DNA of 64,000 nt. Source: Panagrolaimus kolymaensis (taxonomy: Eukaryota; Nematoda; Chromadorea; Rhabditida; Panagrolaimidae). The notes under the pieces were generated by a model, which made no database searches, was not told the origin of the DNA, and worked only from the letters and a program-made list of their open reading frames with translations. The translations under genes and the position numbers were made by a program. Below, piece by piece: positions 48,601 through 59,690 of this stretch (position 1 is the first letter of the stretch; each line of letters opens with the position of its first letter). The stretch is taken from positions 3,720,001 to 3,784,000 of the forward strand of contig JAJQJQ010000007.1 in the NCBI GenBank assembly GCA_028622995.1, given 5' to 3'.

Positions 48601-51600
48601 TAAAAATACAACTTTTGGGAATGTTATTGAAACACAATTTAAAAAATATTAGGTTATAATAGCATTATGAAAATACATTGATTTTTTACCTTCTTAACGG
48701 TCAACAACAAAAAATGTCAAAAGGTGAAAATGTGACGGGTGTCAAAGTAACTCATATTTTTAACAAGGAAAAACGAAGCAATTCATAGATTAAAATGATG
48801 TTAAAATTTGAAAGGGACAAAAGCCTAGTGTCAACATAGACATTAAAAAAAGTGGTTGGGATACTGCTACGTAAAAATAAATATATAATAAAACTGTAAA
48901 AAGTTTAACTGATTCATGGGAAATTCGGTGACTTCTTCAGTTATTTGAACGTAAAAGATGAAGCAGCCGCTTGCTGTGAATAGAAAAACCACAACTGCAC
49001 TTAGTCTTCTTTTGTGGATGGCCCCGCCTTGTCGCGTCCAGAAAAAAAAAAAAAGAGTAGAGGTGGTTTTTTTTTGTTCATTTCTTTGACAGCTTTTCAT
49101 AACGTAAAAGTTTAAAGTTAAGAAAAACAAAATGCATATGGAAAATATAAAAATCGACTTTACAAAAATGAATAAAAAGCAAAAAAAAAAATTATTTGAA
49201 AACTTAATAATAATTTTATATTAACTACTTATATTTCAGTGATCCTGAACAATGTCTCAACTACACTGGTATGTTGGTCGAACACTTCAATGGTCATGTT
49301 CGTTATGGTGCTGCGATCGCTCTTGGAATTGCATGTGCTGGCTCTGGTTATAAGGTTCGTTATTTCATTTGATTGGTCTCTGCAGTTGCACATGTTCATA
49401 AGCTTAGTTAATTGACGAAAAAGCATTTATGATTTTCTGGTCTTTTCTCACATTTAAAAATAGACCTTATTGGAATAAAAGATTCCATTTTTAAAAATTT
49501 AACGCCCTCGCGACAAATTTTTACAAAAAAGGTTAATTGTGAATTCTTCTCTTGAAACTAATAATAGCGTGAGATCATAAAAAAAGGCATTGAAAACTTA
49601 TGAATAAATTCCTAAATACGTTTTATGACGCTATTCTTGCAATCTTCTTGGAGCGCTAATGAGGCTATAAGTTTTTTAGAGCTTTCAGTTAGAACTTTGT
49701 TTCTTTTATATTTGTTAGATAGAAATCTAAGTTACTAGAAAATGACTAGAATTGAGCACTTTTAACTATTAATAGCCGATATAAACTTTTGGTTAACCTT
49801 TATATTTACCTTTTTTTGCAAATTTTTTTATAATCTCTGGGGATATGTTTTCGTTTTATTCATTTTGATCCAATAATAGGGAAATAGTGTTAACAATGTT
49901 TTTTTTAACTTGCACTCAACGAACAGCTTTTATAAAAATGGTTGAGAGATAATAACAAGCAAGCAAATCATAAAAGCTTACAATTTAAAGAATTTTGTGG
50001 AAACAAAAAATGATAGGCTCTATAAATTCGTTTAACCATTTATCTTGTTTGTGAAAACTTTTTCTCTCTCTTCAGCTCTCATGTGAATCATTTTTGTGTA
50101 TAGGAAAATGATAATTAGAGCCAATATTGAAGCAGCTGTCAACAAGCTTCCACATTCATAAATTTTGGCAATTTAAAAAAACAATAAAAATTTGATTTAT
50201 AACCATCGATGCATTTTTTTCAAAAATAATTTTTATAAAAGAGCATAAATTCTTAAAATTGTTAGGTTGTTTTTGAAAGAGATAAATCACAATTTAAACT
50301 ACATAACATGATTTTTGACAGGTACACCTACTAAAACTTTTTACTTGAAAAATGCTTGTTTTTACATTTTTTGACTGCAGTCTTTGCAATTTTTTGCAAT
50401 AGAAAACACCTTTGTCTTAGCTTTAAATTTTCGATGACGTTAACCATTGTCGAATGCTGCACGACAATTCATTCAATGTTGAGGGAAGAGTGAAGAGCCT
50501 TCTTACATATCAAATTTCGAGTCTCACTATTCTATTTTTTAAAGTTTTTGTTCACTATTTGTTTGCGCATTTTTTAACGATTAAAAATAATACTTTTATT
50601 TTCAGGAAGCTATTGCTTTATTGGAACCTTTGCTATCTGCTAAAGAAAACTTTGTTCGTCAAGGAGCTTTAATTGCCCTTTCTTTCGTTCTCGTTCAACA
50701 AACTGAACCAACATGTCCAAAAGTTGCCGATTATCGCAAAACTATTATGAAGATGATAACCGAAAAAGGTGAAGACTCTATTACGAAGGTATGGGTTTAT
50801 TTTTTTAAAATAATTTCCTTTATCATTTATATTTTAGTTTGGTGCTATTATCGCTCATGGTATTTTGGATGCTGGCGGACGCAACGTTACTATCTCACTT
50901 CATAATCGTAATGGTCATCCTGATATGCCCAGCATGATTGGCACATTTGTCTTCCTTCAATATTGGTATTGGCACTCTTTTACTCATTTTGCATCTTTAG
51001 CCTTCCGTCCTACCTGTCTTATTGGATTGAATAAGAATCTTGAGGTTTGTTATATTGCTTTTTTTAAATGATGTTGCAAGAAAAAATACTAACGTCATTT
51101 GCACACACCAGAAAGAAAAAAAATTACTAGCTTTTGGATTTATTTTTGGCTTGGTTATTTTAAATAAACATTGTTGTTGAAAGTTGCAAGAAATTAATTA
51201 TTTTTTGCTCAAAGTTTAAAAAATAGTGTAATAAAAAAGGGAGAAATGATCACTATAATTTTATGTTTTAGATGCCTAATATTGAATTCCGTTGCAATGC
51301 TAAACCTTCATTATTCGCTTATCCACCACCATTGGAAGAGAAGAAGAAAGAAGAAACTGAAAAGGTTGAAACTGCTGTTTTATCTATTACAAACAAGAAA
51401 AAGCAACAATTAAAAGATAAAGAAAAGGCCAAGGATTCAACTACACCTAAAGAAAAGGAAAAGCCTAAACGTAAGGTTTCATAGATGAAATATCATATTT
51501 GCATTATACTTATTTTTTTAGCAAAAGAAGACGAGAAGATGGAAGTTGATAACAACAATCCTGATGACAAAGACAAGAAAGATGCTCCTAAAGATGATAA

Positions 51601-52813
51601 GTAAGTTATTTTTTTTAGAAGCAAATAACCATAGCCTTAATGTTAGGATTATAATGCTTCATGCATTCTTCTATTCATTCCGCTTTATAATAAAGCATAC
51701 TTGAAAGAAGAAGCTCGAACCCTCAATTATTAAAAGTTTGTTATATAAAGCATAGAAATGATGCAATTTTTGAACTTGCCTTTATTCTTTCAAAAATGCT
51801 AACTAAATTTTTGCACCATCTTTAATTAATTTTGATATATTTTTTCCGCTTTGCATAATTATTTGTAGCGCTATTACATTTTAGCCTGAGAATTTACGTT
51901 CTTCCTTGATGTCTTTTTCAATCAAGGAAGAAGCCTCATCATGAATAATTTTGCATTAAAAAACATGACTTTAGTAATAGTTTTTTCTTTGCAATTTTTT
52001 AAGAGAATTATCACGCATTCAATTTTCTAAAAAAACAGTATGACTAAATAATGTTTTTTTCAAGCTTTAAAAAAGATGGGTGGTTTTCCTATTACTTAGC
52101 TGATAGATTTTTCTTAATAGCTGTCTGATGGTCTCTTAGGTTAGCAATGAAAGAAGAAAAAATGAGGTTTTGGTTAAAGTCATGAATCACAAGTCAATAG
52201 CTTTCGAGGGAGTAAATAAAAAGTTTGGGGAAATGAAGTCATAAAATTTGGTAAAAATGCGAAAGAAAAAAAAAGAATTCAGAAGTTTAAAAAACATTCT
52301 GTTTTGGGGTTTTAAAAACGAATAATTTTTTTGCAACCAACTTAAAATTCTAAAAAGCAGGCTGCAAATAAATAATGAATTGAGTTTCCGGCCCAAGGAA
52401 TGCGTCTTCATATTTTTCTAACGCCGTTAGCGTCGATTGTTTGTCAACTGCTTCGCTTGTTATTGCTTTCAATATTGGTTTTAAAATAATGTTTTCTTTT
52501 TAGGAACAAGGATGCTGCTAAGGATGTCAAAGAAATAAAAGAAGCTCCTGAACCTTCTACCTTTAATGTAAAGAATCCAGCACGATGTGTTCGCCTTCAA
52601 CTCAAAACTTTGCAAATTCTCGATGATTCACGTTACAAGCCTTTGAAGAATCTCAATAATGGTGGTATTATCATTCTCAAAGATACAAAACCTGGTGATA
52701 AAGAAGACATTGTTGCTCTTGTTTCTGCTGGTGGTTCAACTAATGCTCCTGGAATTGGAAATGCTGATTGTCTCGTTCCTGCTTCATTCGAACTCAATCT
52801 TGCTAATTATTAA
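42650..52813 (+). CDS. rpn-2: 26S proteasome non-ATPase regulatory subunit 1 (RPN2)
   Basis: The largest base subunit of the 19S particle, a toroid of PC repeats that anchors ubiquitin receptors such as RPN13. Exons are 42650-42707, 42768-43078, 43137-44071, 44117-44845, 49240-49354, 50606-50788, 50838-51044, 51272-51470, 51522-51600 and 52504-52813, giving 1041 residues. Family blocks: [25 protein letters not shown], the PC repeats ([87 protein letters not shown]), and the C-terminal Lys-rich stretch and NPARCVR domain. An S/T-rich insert occupies about residues 294-364. Intron 4 is 4.4 kb and holds another gene on the opposite strand. Intron 5 is 1.25 kb and intron 9 is 0.9 kb. AATAAA lies at 52915. 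Confidence 0.95.
44971..48168 (-). CDS. 5-HT2-class biogenic amine GPCR, nested in RPN2 intron 4
   Basis: A class A seven-helix receptor, most like serotonin 5-HT2 receptors (C. elegans SER-1 type), Gq-coupled in known members. Exons on the minus strand are 48168-47859, 47569-47119, 47066-46380, 46004-45506 and 45456-44971, giving 810 residues. TM1 has GNAMV, TM2 LALADLF, TM3 [26 protein letters not shown] with the amine-binding Asp (about 120) and DRY, TM4 [18 protein letters not shown]5 [16 protein letters not shown]6 [18 protein letters not shown]7 [21 protein letters not shown] long third loop has KRSPPKLEK and Ser-rich stretches. A long Ser/Pro-rich tail follows in two exons. The exon 4 acceptor (TTTAG at 46005) is the one that avoids a TGA across the junction. 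Ligand class is inferred. Confidence 0.85.
48169..49239. other. Remainder of RPN2 intron 4 upstream of the nested receptor
   Basis: 1.07 kb between the receptor ATG (minus) and RPN2 exon 5. It must hold the receptor's promoter or noncoding exons. No obvious coding exon was seen. Confidence 0.4.
49355..50605 (+). other. RPN2 intron 5 (1.25 kb), nothing recognised
   Basis: A long AT-rich intron bounded by AAG/GTTCG and TTTTCAG/GAA. I see no exon, RNA gene or inverted repeat of note in it. Confidence 0.45.
51601..52503 (+). other. RPN2 intron 9 (0.9 kb) with a 12-bp perfect hairpin
   Basis: Bounded by GATAA/GTAAGT and CTTTTTAG/GAAC. The only notable item is an inverted repeat TTCTTCCTTGAT ... 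ATCAAGGAAGAA at 51899-51932 with a 10-base loop. Confidence 0.5.
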
Positions 52814-53351
52814 AGAAAGTTTCGTTCGTGCATTACAAACATGTGAATTTTTTTGTACTAATGTAATCATTATGTCACTGTTTTATGATTTTAAATTATT
52901 ATTATTATTTTCTAAATAAATCATTTCTTGTATTTTTTTTAAAAACAAAACTCACAAAACTTTTTAAAATTTCAAAATAGCAATGTTTATATTGAATTAT
53001 CAGCTGTTTTTTTGGAAAAAAACGTAAAATCAAGAGAAGTGAGCCTTGTAAAAATTTAGTGTCAATTAAAATTTAATTTAATGGTGGTTGTTGTTATCAT
53101 GAAATTTTGTTTATGTTTGATTTTTATTCCTTCGATTATCCTTACTCTATCTACAACTTCGTTTTAATGTCATTCAAACTTGATTCATTGAATAATTTTT
53201 TTACCCGAATTTTATTTATACAAAACCAGAATCTCGTTTAAAAATAACATAAAATGTTGAAATATCAAACTTTTTTGAATGAATTTTAGAGAAGCCACAT
53301 TTTTGCAATTTTAAAAATTGTAAATAAAATTTTCGATAGTTTTTATTTTCT
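52814..53351. other. Convergent 3' region between RPN2 and METTL24-like gene
   Basis: 0.54 kb of AT-rich 3' sequence. AATAAA at 52915-52920 fits RPN2 polyadenylation. No gene was seen. Confidence 0.5.
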
Positions 53352-55074
53352 TCACCAAACCATACTCTGAAAGTTTCTTTTTTGGTTAAAATATTTTTTC
53401 TTATTTAAAAAAGGACCAAAATCAAACCTAATTCGAAAAGAAATTTGCCGATATTTTTTCAATGCGCTACAATCATTCACAATTGAATCCAATACTTCTA
53501 TTTCATCTCCATCCAAATCAAATAAAAGATATTTCTTTCGATCTGCTTTTTCTTCAAAATGAGCGATGGCATCATTGAAAGTTTTAAGCTGCCATTGAGA
53601 AGTTTTGGTTAATCCCGAGACAAGATTGGACGGTTGTGTTTTGGAAAGGATTCCACTTTGGATGAGATTGAATTTTTGTGGGATTTCAAGTTTAATGGGT
53701 TCAGGATAATGTATTTCAATGGAGCATGAACCAAAATGGTTTTCTAGGTCGTCAATAATAGCTTGGTCAAGACTACGATATCTAAAAGGCAAAAAACATG
53801 CAATAAACTTATGATTGGAATTTTTCTTCACCTAAAATACAACACACTACAATCATCTAATTCTTCGTCGTCTAAACATAAAAATGGGACATGATCATGT
53901 TTTTTAAGAACTTGAGTGCAATTCACGCCAGCTTCGATATCTTTCAAATATTTAAATAATCGGCTTCGCTCCTCGCCAGGCGATCCTAAACCCCAAACAG
54001 GAGCATCAGAAATTTCATTCATTGAAGCTTTGATAAAACTAGCTCGATAAATGCAATGTCCCAATGGTCGATTGCAAGCTGAATTCGAATGAGCTCCCAA
54101 CAATGCAAAAGAATGCTCATAAAAAAGTGAATAAAGAAGTTTCATCCAAAGTGGAAAAATTTTTGCTGCATCTTTTGGTTCAAGACGAATTTGGAGTAAA
54201 AGTTGATCCGTTTGGAGATACTATAAATTTGTTGTAAATTTGAAAAGATTTAACAGAAATAATTTTGATTACTTCAAGGGTTTTTGCAATGAGTTGAGGA
54301 GTTTTTTCATGTTGATCATCTTTAAAATGATTTGAATAAAATTCGAGTTTGGCAACTGCATATTTGTTTGGGCGTATTCCATCGATTATCAATTCCATGG
54401 GAAAATAGTCTTCTTCATTAACTTCGGGCATATACGATACTTCGACATCGACTAAAAAATTAATTTCAAATGGATTTTAGAAAGTTAAAAAGCAATGAAA
54501 AATAAATAAACCTTTGAATTCATCCAAAATGGGGGAATCAGGTGGCATGAAAGCTTCCCAACGAGTTACATTTAACTCAGCTTCAAATACCGATGGAGAA
54601 TTTGTTAAACCAGTGATAACTAAAGTTTTTCTGAAATAATATTGGTTTGAAGGCATTCTTCAATGGTTTATAAAAATCCAAACCCAAAGACAAATGGTTC
54701 AGCTAAAAAATTTTGGTCATAACATAACAAAAAACTATCAGTTGGTCCACCAACAAGCTTTCGATCTTTACATTCGTATTGAGGTCTCGCAAAATATTCA
54801 TTAAGTCTCATCGCTTCCAATTCCGTGTCATTCAAAGCTGGAGGTACCAAAATATTCACATCATTCCATGTCAACTCCGTCCCACTAAAATCCTTATCAT
54901 CCTTGATGTAAAAAAACGTTCCGCGTAAACTCACTTCCTCTTTTCTTCTTTAACTCCCCAAAATCTCTTCCATGCTTTATCATTTTTTAATTGACTTGAA
55001 ATTTCCAAAATTAACCAAAATCCCAAACAAATATTTAAAATACGTAAAGCAAAAAGGGAGTTTAAACGTATCAT
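53352..55074 (-). CDS. Type II membrane protein with two degenerate METTL24-like modules
   Basis: The family (METTL24-type putative methyltransferases, expanded in nematodes) has no well-defined reaction. Exons on the minus strand are 55074-54935, 54884-54684, 54630-54512, 54451-54273, 54220-53832 and 53781-53352, giving 485 residues. Residues about 6-25 are a hydrophobic signal anchor (LFALRILNICLGFWLILE), so the rest is probably lumenal. Module 1 starts YECKDRKLVGGPTDSFLLCYD (family Y-x-C-x-D...GG...D-x-C-x-D). Module 2 has CSVLYFRYRSLDQAI (family C-x-VYSFG...SFD), FGSCSIEIHYP and YLLFDLDGDEIEVLDS (family D-IEG-DE-W). The SAM glycine loop is not intact in either module. An AlphaFold-type fold check would settle the domain split. 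Exon 1 was recovered by using GTGAGT at 54934-54929 as donor. Confidence 0.6.
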
Positions 55075-55429
55075 GCTTTAATGAAAGACACAAACATGAT
55101 GGAAATAATCGATTGATGATGGATTTTTATTATTACATATTTGACATCATCATGCACAAGGAGAAAGAAGGAAAGAATGAAAATGAAATGAAAAGAGAGA
55201 CCTTGAATGATTTGAAGAAAGGGTTGCGCGATCATCCGCCACCATCATTCATAAAAATAGGTTGGTTTTCAAAATTGGCTACATTTTCTGGCGTTATGAT
55301 TCTTTTTTGCAAGCATGAGAACGCAGCTATTTTTCAATCAAAAAACTTTAGTTTGCTGAAATTTCATTCAACTTTATAAACCTGCTTCCATTCGTCACTT
55401 CTGTATATTAAATTTTGATCGTTAAAATC
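55075..55429. promoter_or_regulatory. Divergent promoter between METTL24-like gene and NCBP2
   Basis: A 355 bp gap between outward-facing starts. A small frame crosses it but has no family signature. No specific site was recognised. Confidence 0.45.
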
Positions 55430-56131
55430 ATGCCTGCCCTTGCTCCACAAGAAAAAGACAAAGCTGCTGATCTTAGTGCTTACAGAGATCAACGATTTAG
55501 TGTAAGTTGTTTTGATATTTATAACACTTTGAATATTTACCATTAGTTTATTTTTCAGGGATCTTTGAAAGAACAAGAACGTATGCTAAAAAACTCAACA
55601 ACACTTTATATTGGAAATCTATCATATTTTACAACAGAAGAACAAGTTTATGAATTATTTCGTCGTGCTGGAGACGTGAGACGAGTCATCATGGGCATCG
55701 ATAGATATAAGAAAACTCCATGTGGCTTTTGCTTTGTTGAGCAAGTTTTCTTGTTTTCTCACTATCATAAACTCATCGCATTTCTCCTTTCTCTTACAGG
55801 TATTACAATCGTGATGATGCTCAAAATGGTATTCGTTACATTAATGCTACTCGTTTGGATGATCGTATAATTAGATGTGATTGGGATGCTGGTTTCGTTG
55901 AAGGTAGACAATATGGTCGAGGAAGACATGGAGGACAAGTGAGAGATGAGTATCGAAAAGACTTTGATGATGGACGAGGTTTTGAATTTTTTAATATCAT
56001 CGAAATAATATTTATTTATTTTTCAGGTGGATGGAATAAGGAAATTGCTACTCGACGAAGTAATTAATTTTTTCTCCTTGTTTTTATTAGAACTTTTTTA
56101 ATACTTTATTTTTTCAGCTGCTTATGATTAG
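55430..56131 (+). CDS. ncbp-2: Nuclear cap-binding protein subunit 2 (CBP20)
   Basis: The small subunit of the nuclear cap-binding complex, which binds the m7G cap of new RNA polymerase II transcripts with CBP80 and promotes splicing and export. Exons are 55430-55501, 55559-55740, 55800-55978, 56027-56059 and 56118-56131, giving 159 residues, the usual length. It has an RRM with RNP2 LYIGNLS and RNP1 CGFCFVEYY, the cap-stacking Tyr region YRDQRF and YNRDDA, and the Arg/Gly-rich tail [26 protein letters not shown]. Intron 2 starts with GC (GCAAGT) instead of GT. Two exons are only 33 and 14 bases. AATAAA lies at 56228. Confidence 0.96.
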
Positions 56132-56227
56132 TTCTCGTTTTCCGTGGTTATTTATTGCAGAGTTTGATCTCTTTGTTTGATGTTATTTTATTATTTTTCA
56201 TTTTTTGTGTTCGTACATTTCCTGTAC

Positions 56228-56233
56228 AATAAA
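56228..56233 (+). terminator. Polyadenylation signal for NCBP2
   Basis: AATAAA lies 97 bp after the stop codon, in CCTGTACAATAAATAT. Confidence 0.6.
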
Positions 56234-58307
56234 TATATTTTTTTTTTGAATTGAAGCTTTTGGTTTCGAGAGTATTGAAATCGATTGACCTTGAATACAC
56301 GCGTTCCTTCGCATGGATAGTCAACTTAATTACAGGCGCACTACTCCATTGAATTTCACTTAAATTCATTTCAAATAACCTTCAAAGTTTTGAAAAGACT
56401 ATGTCGGCGCTCATCAAAATTTTTATTTACTCTCGTTTTTTTTCTCTCCAAAAAATAGGCTCTTATTCACATTCAAAAATGAGTAATGTTTTCAGCGATA
56501 TTTTGAGGTTCTTTCCTATATTTTATTAACAAGCTTTTGCGGATATGGAATGCTAGTTCTAAAAAGATAGAAGCTAGTAATACCATTAATAATAGGCAAG
56601 CTATTAAAAATGAATGGGTTTGGATTTACAATTGTGTCTTTAGTTTTATATAAGATATTGAGGATATGATAAAGAAAGATAAAAGCTAATAAACCATAGT
56701 TTTAATTCGAATGAGCTAAAGCTATTTTATATTATTTCTTTTTTGAAGTTGCAGTACTTTACTGCTTCCACGTTTATGAACCAAATGCGTTCTATCTTTG
56801 CCCTTTTAAAACCTAAATTTGTCAAAGCTTAAAGTCAACAACATTAATGACAATTTTATATTATTTAAAAATTAATAGAAGCATGCATGTCATCATTAAA
56901 ATCAAATAAACCTTTTTCAAACCAAATGCATGCATACGCAATTAATAGCTTTATTTTCATTTTTTACTTTTTGTGAATAAACAATTGTTTGTTTGCACAC
57001 ATGAGATAGATTTTGGTTGTTTTGCTTTTGATTCCAATATTTCTTGAAGGATTTTTTATTTAAACGTAAAACACTTTAATCACAGTGTTATCTTAAATAA
57101 GTCATCCATCATTAAGGATTTTTTTATTTAAAGCTTTTTTTTTTGACATGATGCTTTTGTTGAATGGATTCTCGAGTGCTTAGTAATGTTTTTTTCTTCT
57201 TCGTTTGTATGTATGTTAAATGCAAACTCCAAAGCTGAAATAACAGCTGGCAATCATCGTCATTTGGCACTTTGAATACGAAAAAGTAATAAAACTTTGA
57301 ACAAAATTTTTGGAAATGCTTTTGAATAATATTTTTATTATTAAGTCATAAATCTTTCACTGAAACTTTTTAGAAAAGTTTTTTTATATTTTAAAAAGGT
57401 TCCACATTTGGGATTTTCATTTTCGATTTTTTCTGTCTAATTTTTTTTGTCACAAAATTATTAAATCGCTGCTGGATTCTTTGACCGAAAACCTTCTAAA
57501 ATTTCCAGCATTTTTGTTATTAATCAACTACATTTAAACACGCCTCTTTTTGGCCTCATTCACAAGAAAATTGACGTCGTTGTTTTTTTCCTTGTTCGCT
57601 TGCCTCCTCAGCACGAACCCATCCCTATCAATCAAAATGTGAACCTCTTCCTTTCCAAAAATTCCAATTTTTTACTTGCATTTTTGGACGACATCCGACA
57701 TTTTTTTCTTTAGATATTTGCAACAAAATTTATTTTTGTGGTAAAAACAATCGACTCAAGTACTACAACATTTTAGGGGATATTTGTGACACAAAAATTC
57801 AAGAAACGGAAATCCCCTTGAGGAATCTTTTTCTTCTTCTTTATTCCTTCATTTCTTTCTTGTGGTTACTTCACATTTGCATCGCCTCGTTTACTTCTTT
57901 TAAATTTTGGTGGAAGAAGAGCAAAGACAAGGAATGGACTGCCAACGACGATGAAGTTGTCCTTTTTATTTCATCTTATGTTTAACTCATTTTGAGTTAA
58001 TTATATTTTTTTCTTTGGCTCGTTTCGACCCGTTTTTTTTCTTGAAGCAAAAATCCTTTTAAAAAAAGGTTGAATTTAAATCCATAAAAAGAGATATTGC
58101 CCTTTCTTGGTTGTTGAGAGTGACACGCTATAGTTTTTTAAATAATAAATATTTCATTTTGGCGCGAGAAATAACAACAACGGCAGCAACGTCGATGGTG
58201 ACAGAAATGTCTGTGAAAGCTGCCGCCGCTTCATGGATAACGACTTGAAAGACTTTTTCACCTATTTTTGTTGTTGCTTTCGACCTTTTTTTTGTTGGAG
58301 TTCATTC
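56234..58307. other. Gene-free AT-rich stretch, 2 kb
   Basis: No exon chain was found. 56250-56370 is less AT-biased and carries an open minus-strand frame (start near 56369) without a clear splice partner. The rest is T-rich with short frames only. Confidence 0.4.
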
Positions 58308-58678
58308 ATCACTCAAAAAAAAATTGTCCAATTTGGCATCGGCAAAAGAAGTACGTTGACATTATTGTCCAAAATAACCCGTCGGTGTCCCATTTACTAT
58401 ACCAAAATGTATTTTAAAACATACAAAAAATTTTGTTATGTTTTTTTGGACGTCAGTGGCTAAATCGAGTCCAAAATTGTATTTTTTTTGACATGAAAGA
58501 AAAATGGTCAAAATTTTTAGTACTTCATAAATAAAATTTTTTGAACGCATGAAATGCTATACAAAACAATAGCTATGTGCTGACAGCCTCCGCGAATATA
58601 TTATTCACATTTTTTCTAATAGAATGGATTTCATTAACTAAAACTAAAAGATTCAAAAAAAAAATTATTTAAAATAAA

Positions 58679-59061
58679 TCCTTGAGGGCACTTATGCTGT
58701 TTCCCCCCCCCCCCCCCCCCCATTTTTGCGATTTTTTGATTTTTCACTTTTTTGTCATTGTAAAAAGTGCCTTTGTTTTATAGTTTCTTATTTTCTAAAA
58801 GAAAATTTACTTCGGGGGATAATTAGGTAAGGTATTCCCGGTAATTTACCAATATTGTATTAATTATCCACCCGATATTAATTTCGACTTATAACTAATA
58901 TTCTAAGAATAAATATACTTTGAAAAATAAAAAAAAGCTACCAAAAGCGCTTTTTGTTTTTGCAACATGCATAACGTAAAAAGTCAAAGAAACAATGAAA
59001 AATCAAAAAATCGCAAAAATGGGGGGGGGGGGGGTGGAAACAGTATAAGTGCCTCCTTGAG
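58679..59061. mobile_element. hAT-like MITE with 8-bp target duplication and poly-C/poly-G arms
   Basis: The element is 58687-59053 (367 bp). It is flanked by a perfect 8-bp direct repeat TCCTTGAG (58679-58686 and 59054-59061). Its ends are inverted repeats GGCACTTATGCTGTTTCC and GGCACTTATACTGTTTCC, continuing through a homopolymer (19 C at 58703-58721, 14 G at 59021-59034) and ATTTTTGCGATTTTTTGATTTTTCA. An 8-bp duplication is typical of hAT transposons. There is no coding capacity. Confidence 0.85.
58703..58721 (+). repeat. Poly-C tract (19 C)
   Basis: An uninterrupted run of C inside the left arm of the MITE. Its partner is a 14-G run at 59021-59034 in the right arm. Length may be affected by assembly or sequencing error. 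Confidence 0.9.
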
Positions 59062-59119
59062 TACATAAATACAATAAAAAGCCTAGGAAGAGTTCATTTT
59101 TCTTTCGAATCAACAGAGA

Positions 59120-59690
59120 TCAATAGCTGGAGTTCTTTCTTGGTGAGTACATTGGTAATCCATATTTTACTTTTCTACCAAAAAAGTTATTAACGTAGAT
59201 TAAATATTCCATGGAAAAATGGCGCTGCCAATCGGTTTGCAGGAATTCTTGGCTCTCTAGAAATGGGCGATCAGACGTATCACATTGGTGGAGCAAGAGA
59301 ACTTTGACACTCCTTGAACCACATGGAACTATTGTCTGGAAATTACAAAATACTTAAACAACTTTTAAAAAGATTTACTTACGTTAAAGAAATGCCTGTG
59401 TTCATTATGCCTCTCCCAGGTTTTTGTCTGTTGGTTTATCATTTAAAATTGCCAAGGTAGTCATAACAGGTGCAGTAATTATCAAAATATCCACGAATAT
59501 CAAATTCATCACATTTTTCAATTTCAAACTTTTAAAATTTCCCAGATAATTTTAATTGGACAATCACTTAATCTATTTTTAAGTACAAAACTGTCCCTAA
59601 AAATAGACAAACTATTTTTCTTTGGTTGTCTGGCACACAATTTCGATTCATCGCTTCTTCATTTTGAGTGATAGCATTAAAGGTTGAGCT
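59120..59690 (-). pseudogene. Decayed spliced ORF inside the old transposon
   Basis: On the minus strand an exon 59442-59383 (from ATG, ending RHFFN) joins through a good GTAAGT ... AATTTCCAG intron of 47 bp to 59335-59120 in the same phase, ending at TGA, for 91 residues. The sequence is compositionally protein-like (WERHNEHRHFFN, IVPCGSRSVKVLLLHQCD, DWQRHFSMEYLIYVNN). Upstream, further protein-like segments (NRNCVPDNQRKIVCLF; KCDEFDIRGYFDNYCTCYDY) are broken by stops and frame changes. I do not recognise the family. It may be the transposon's own degraded transposase or a host gene fragment captured by it. Confidence 0.4.

Noticed and set aside
54668..54934. Start of the METTL24-like gene at a non-ATG codon (frame beginning SLRGTFFYIK)
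   Set aside because: The GTGAGT there is a splice donor. Using it joins an ATG exon with a membrane anchor in correct phase.
59211..59357. Plus-strand frame with a WRCQSVCR motif that resembles the zinc knuckle of IS1016/Merlin transposases
   Set aside because: It overlaps a minus-strand exon with better splice support and lacks the DDE part. It is probably an antisense shadow.
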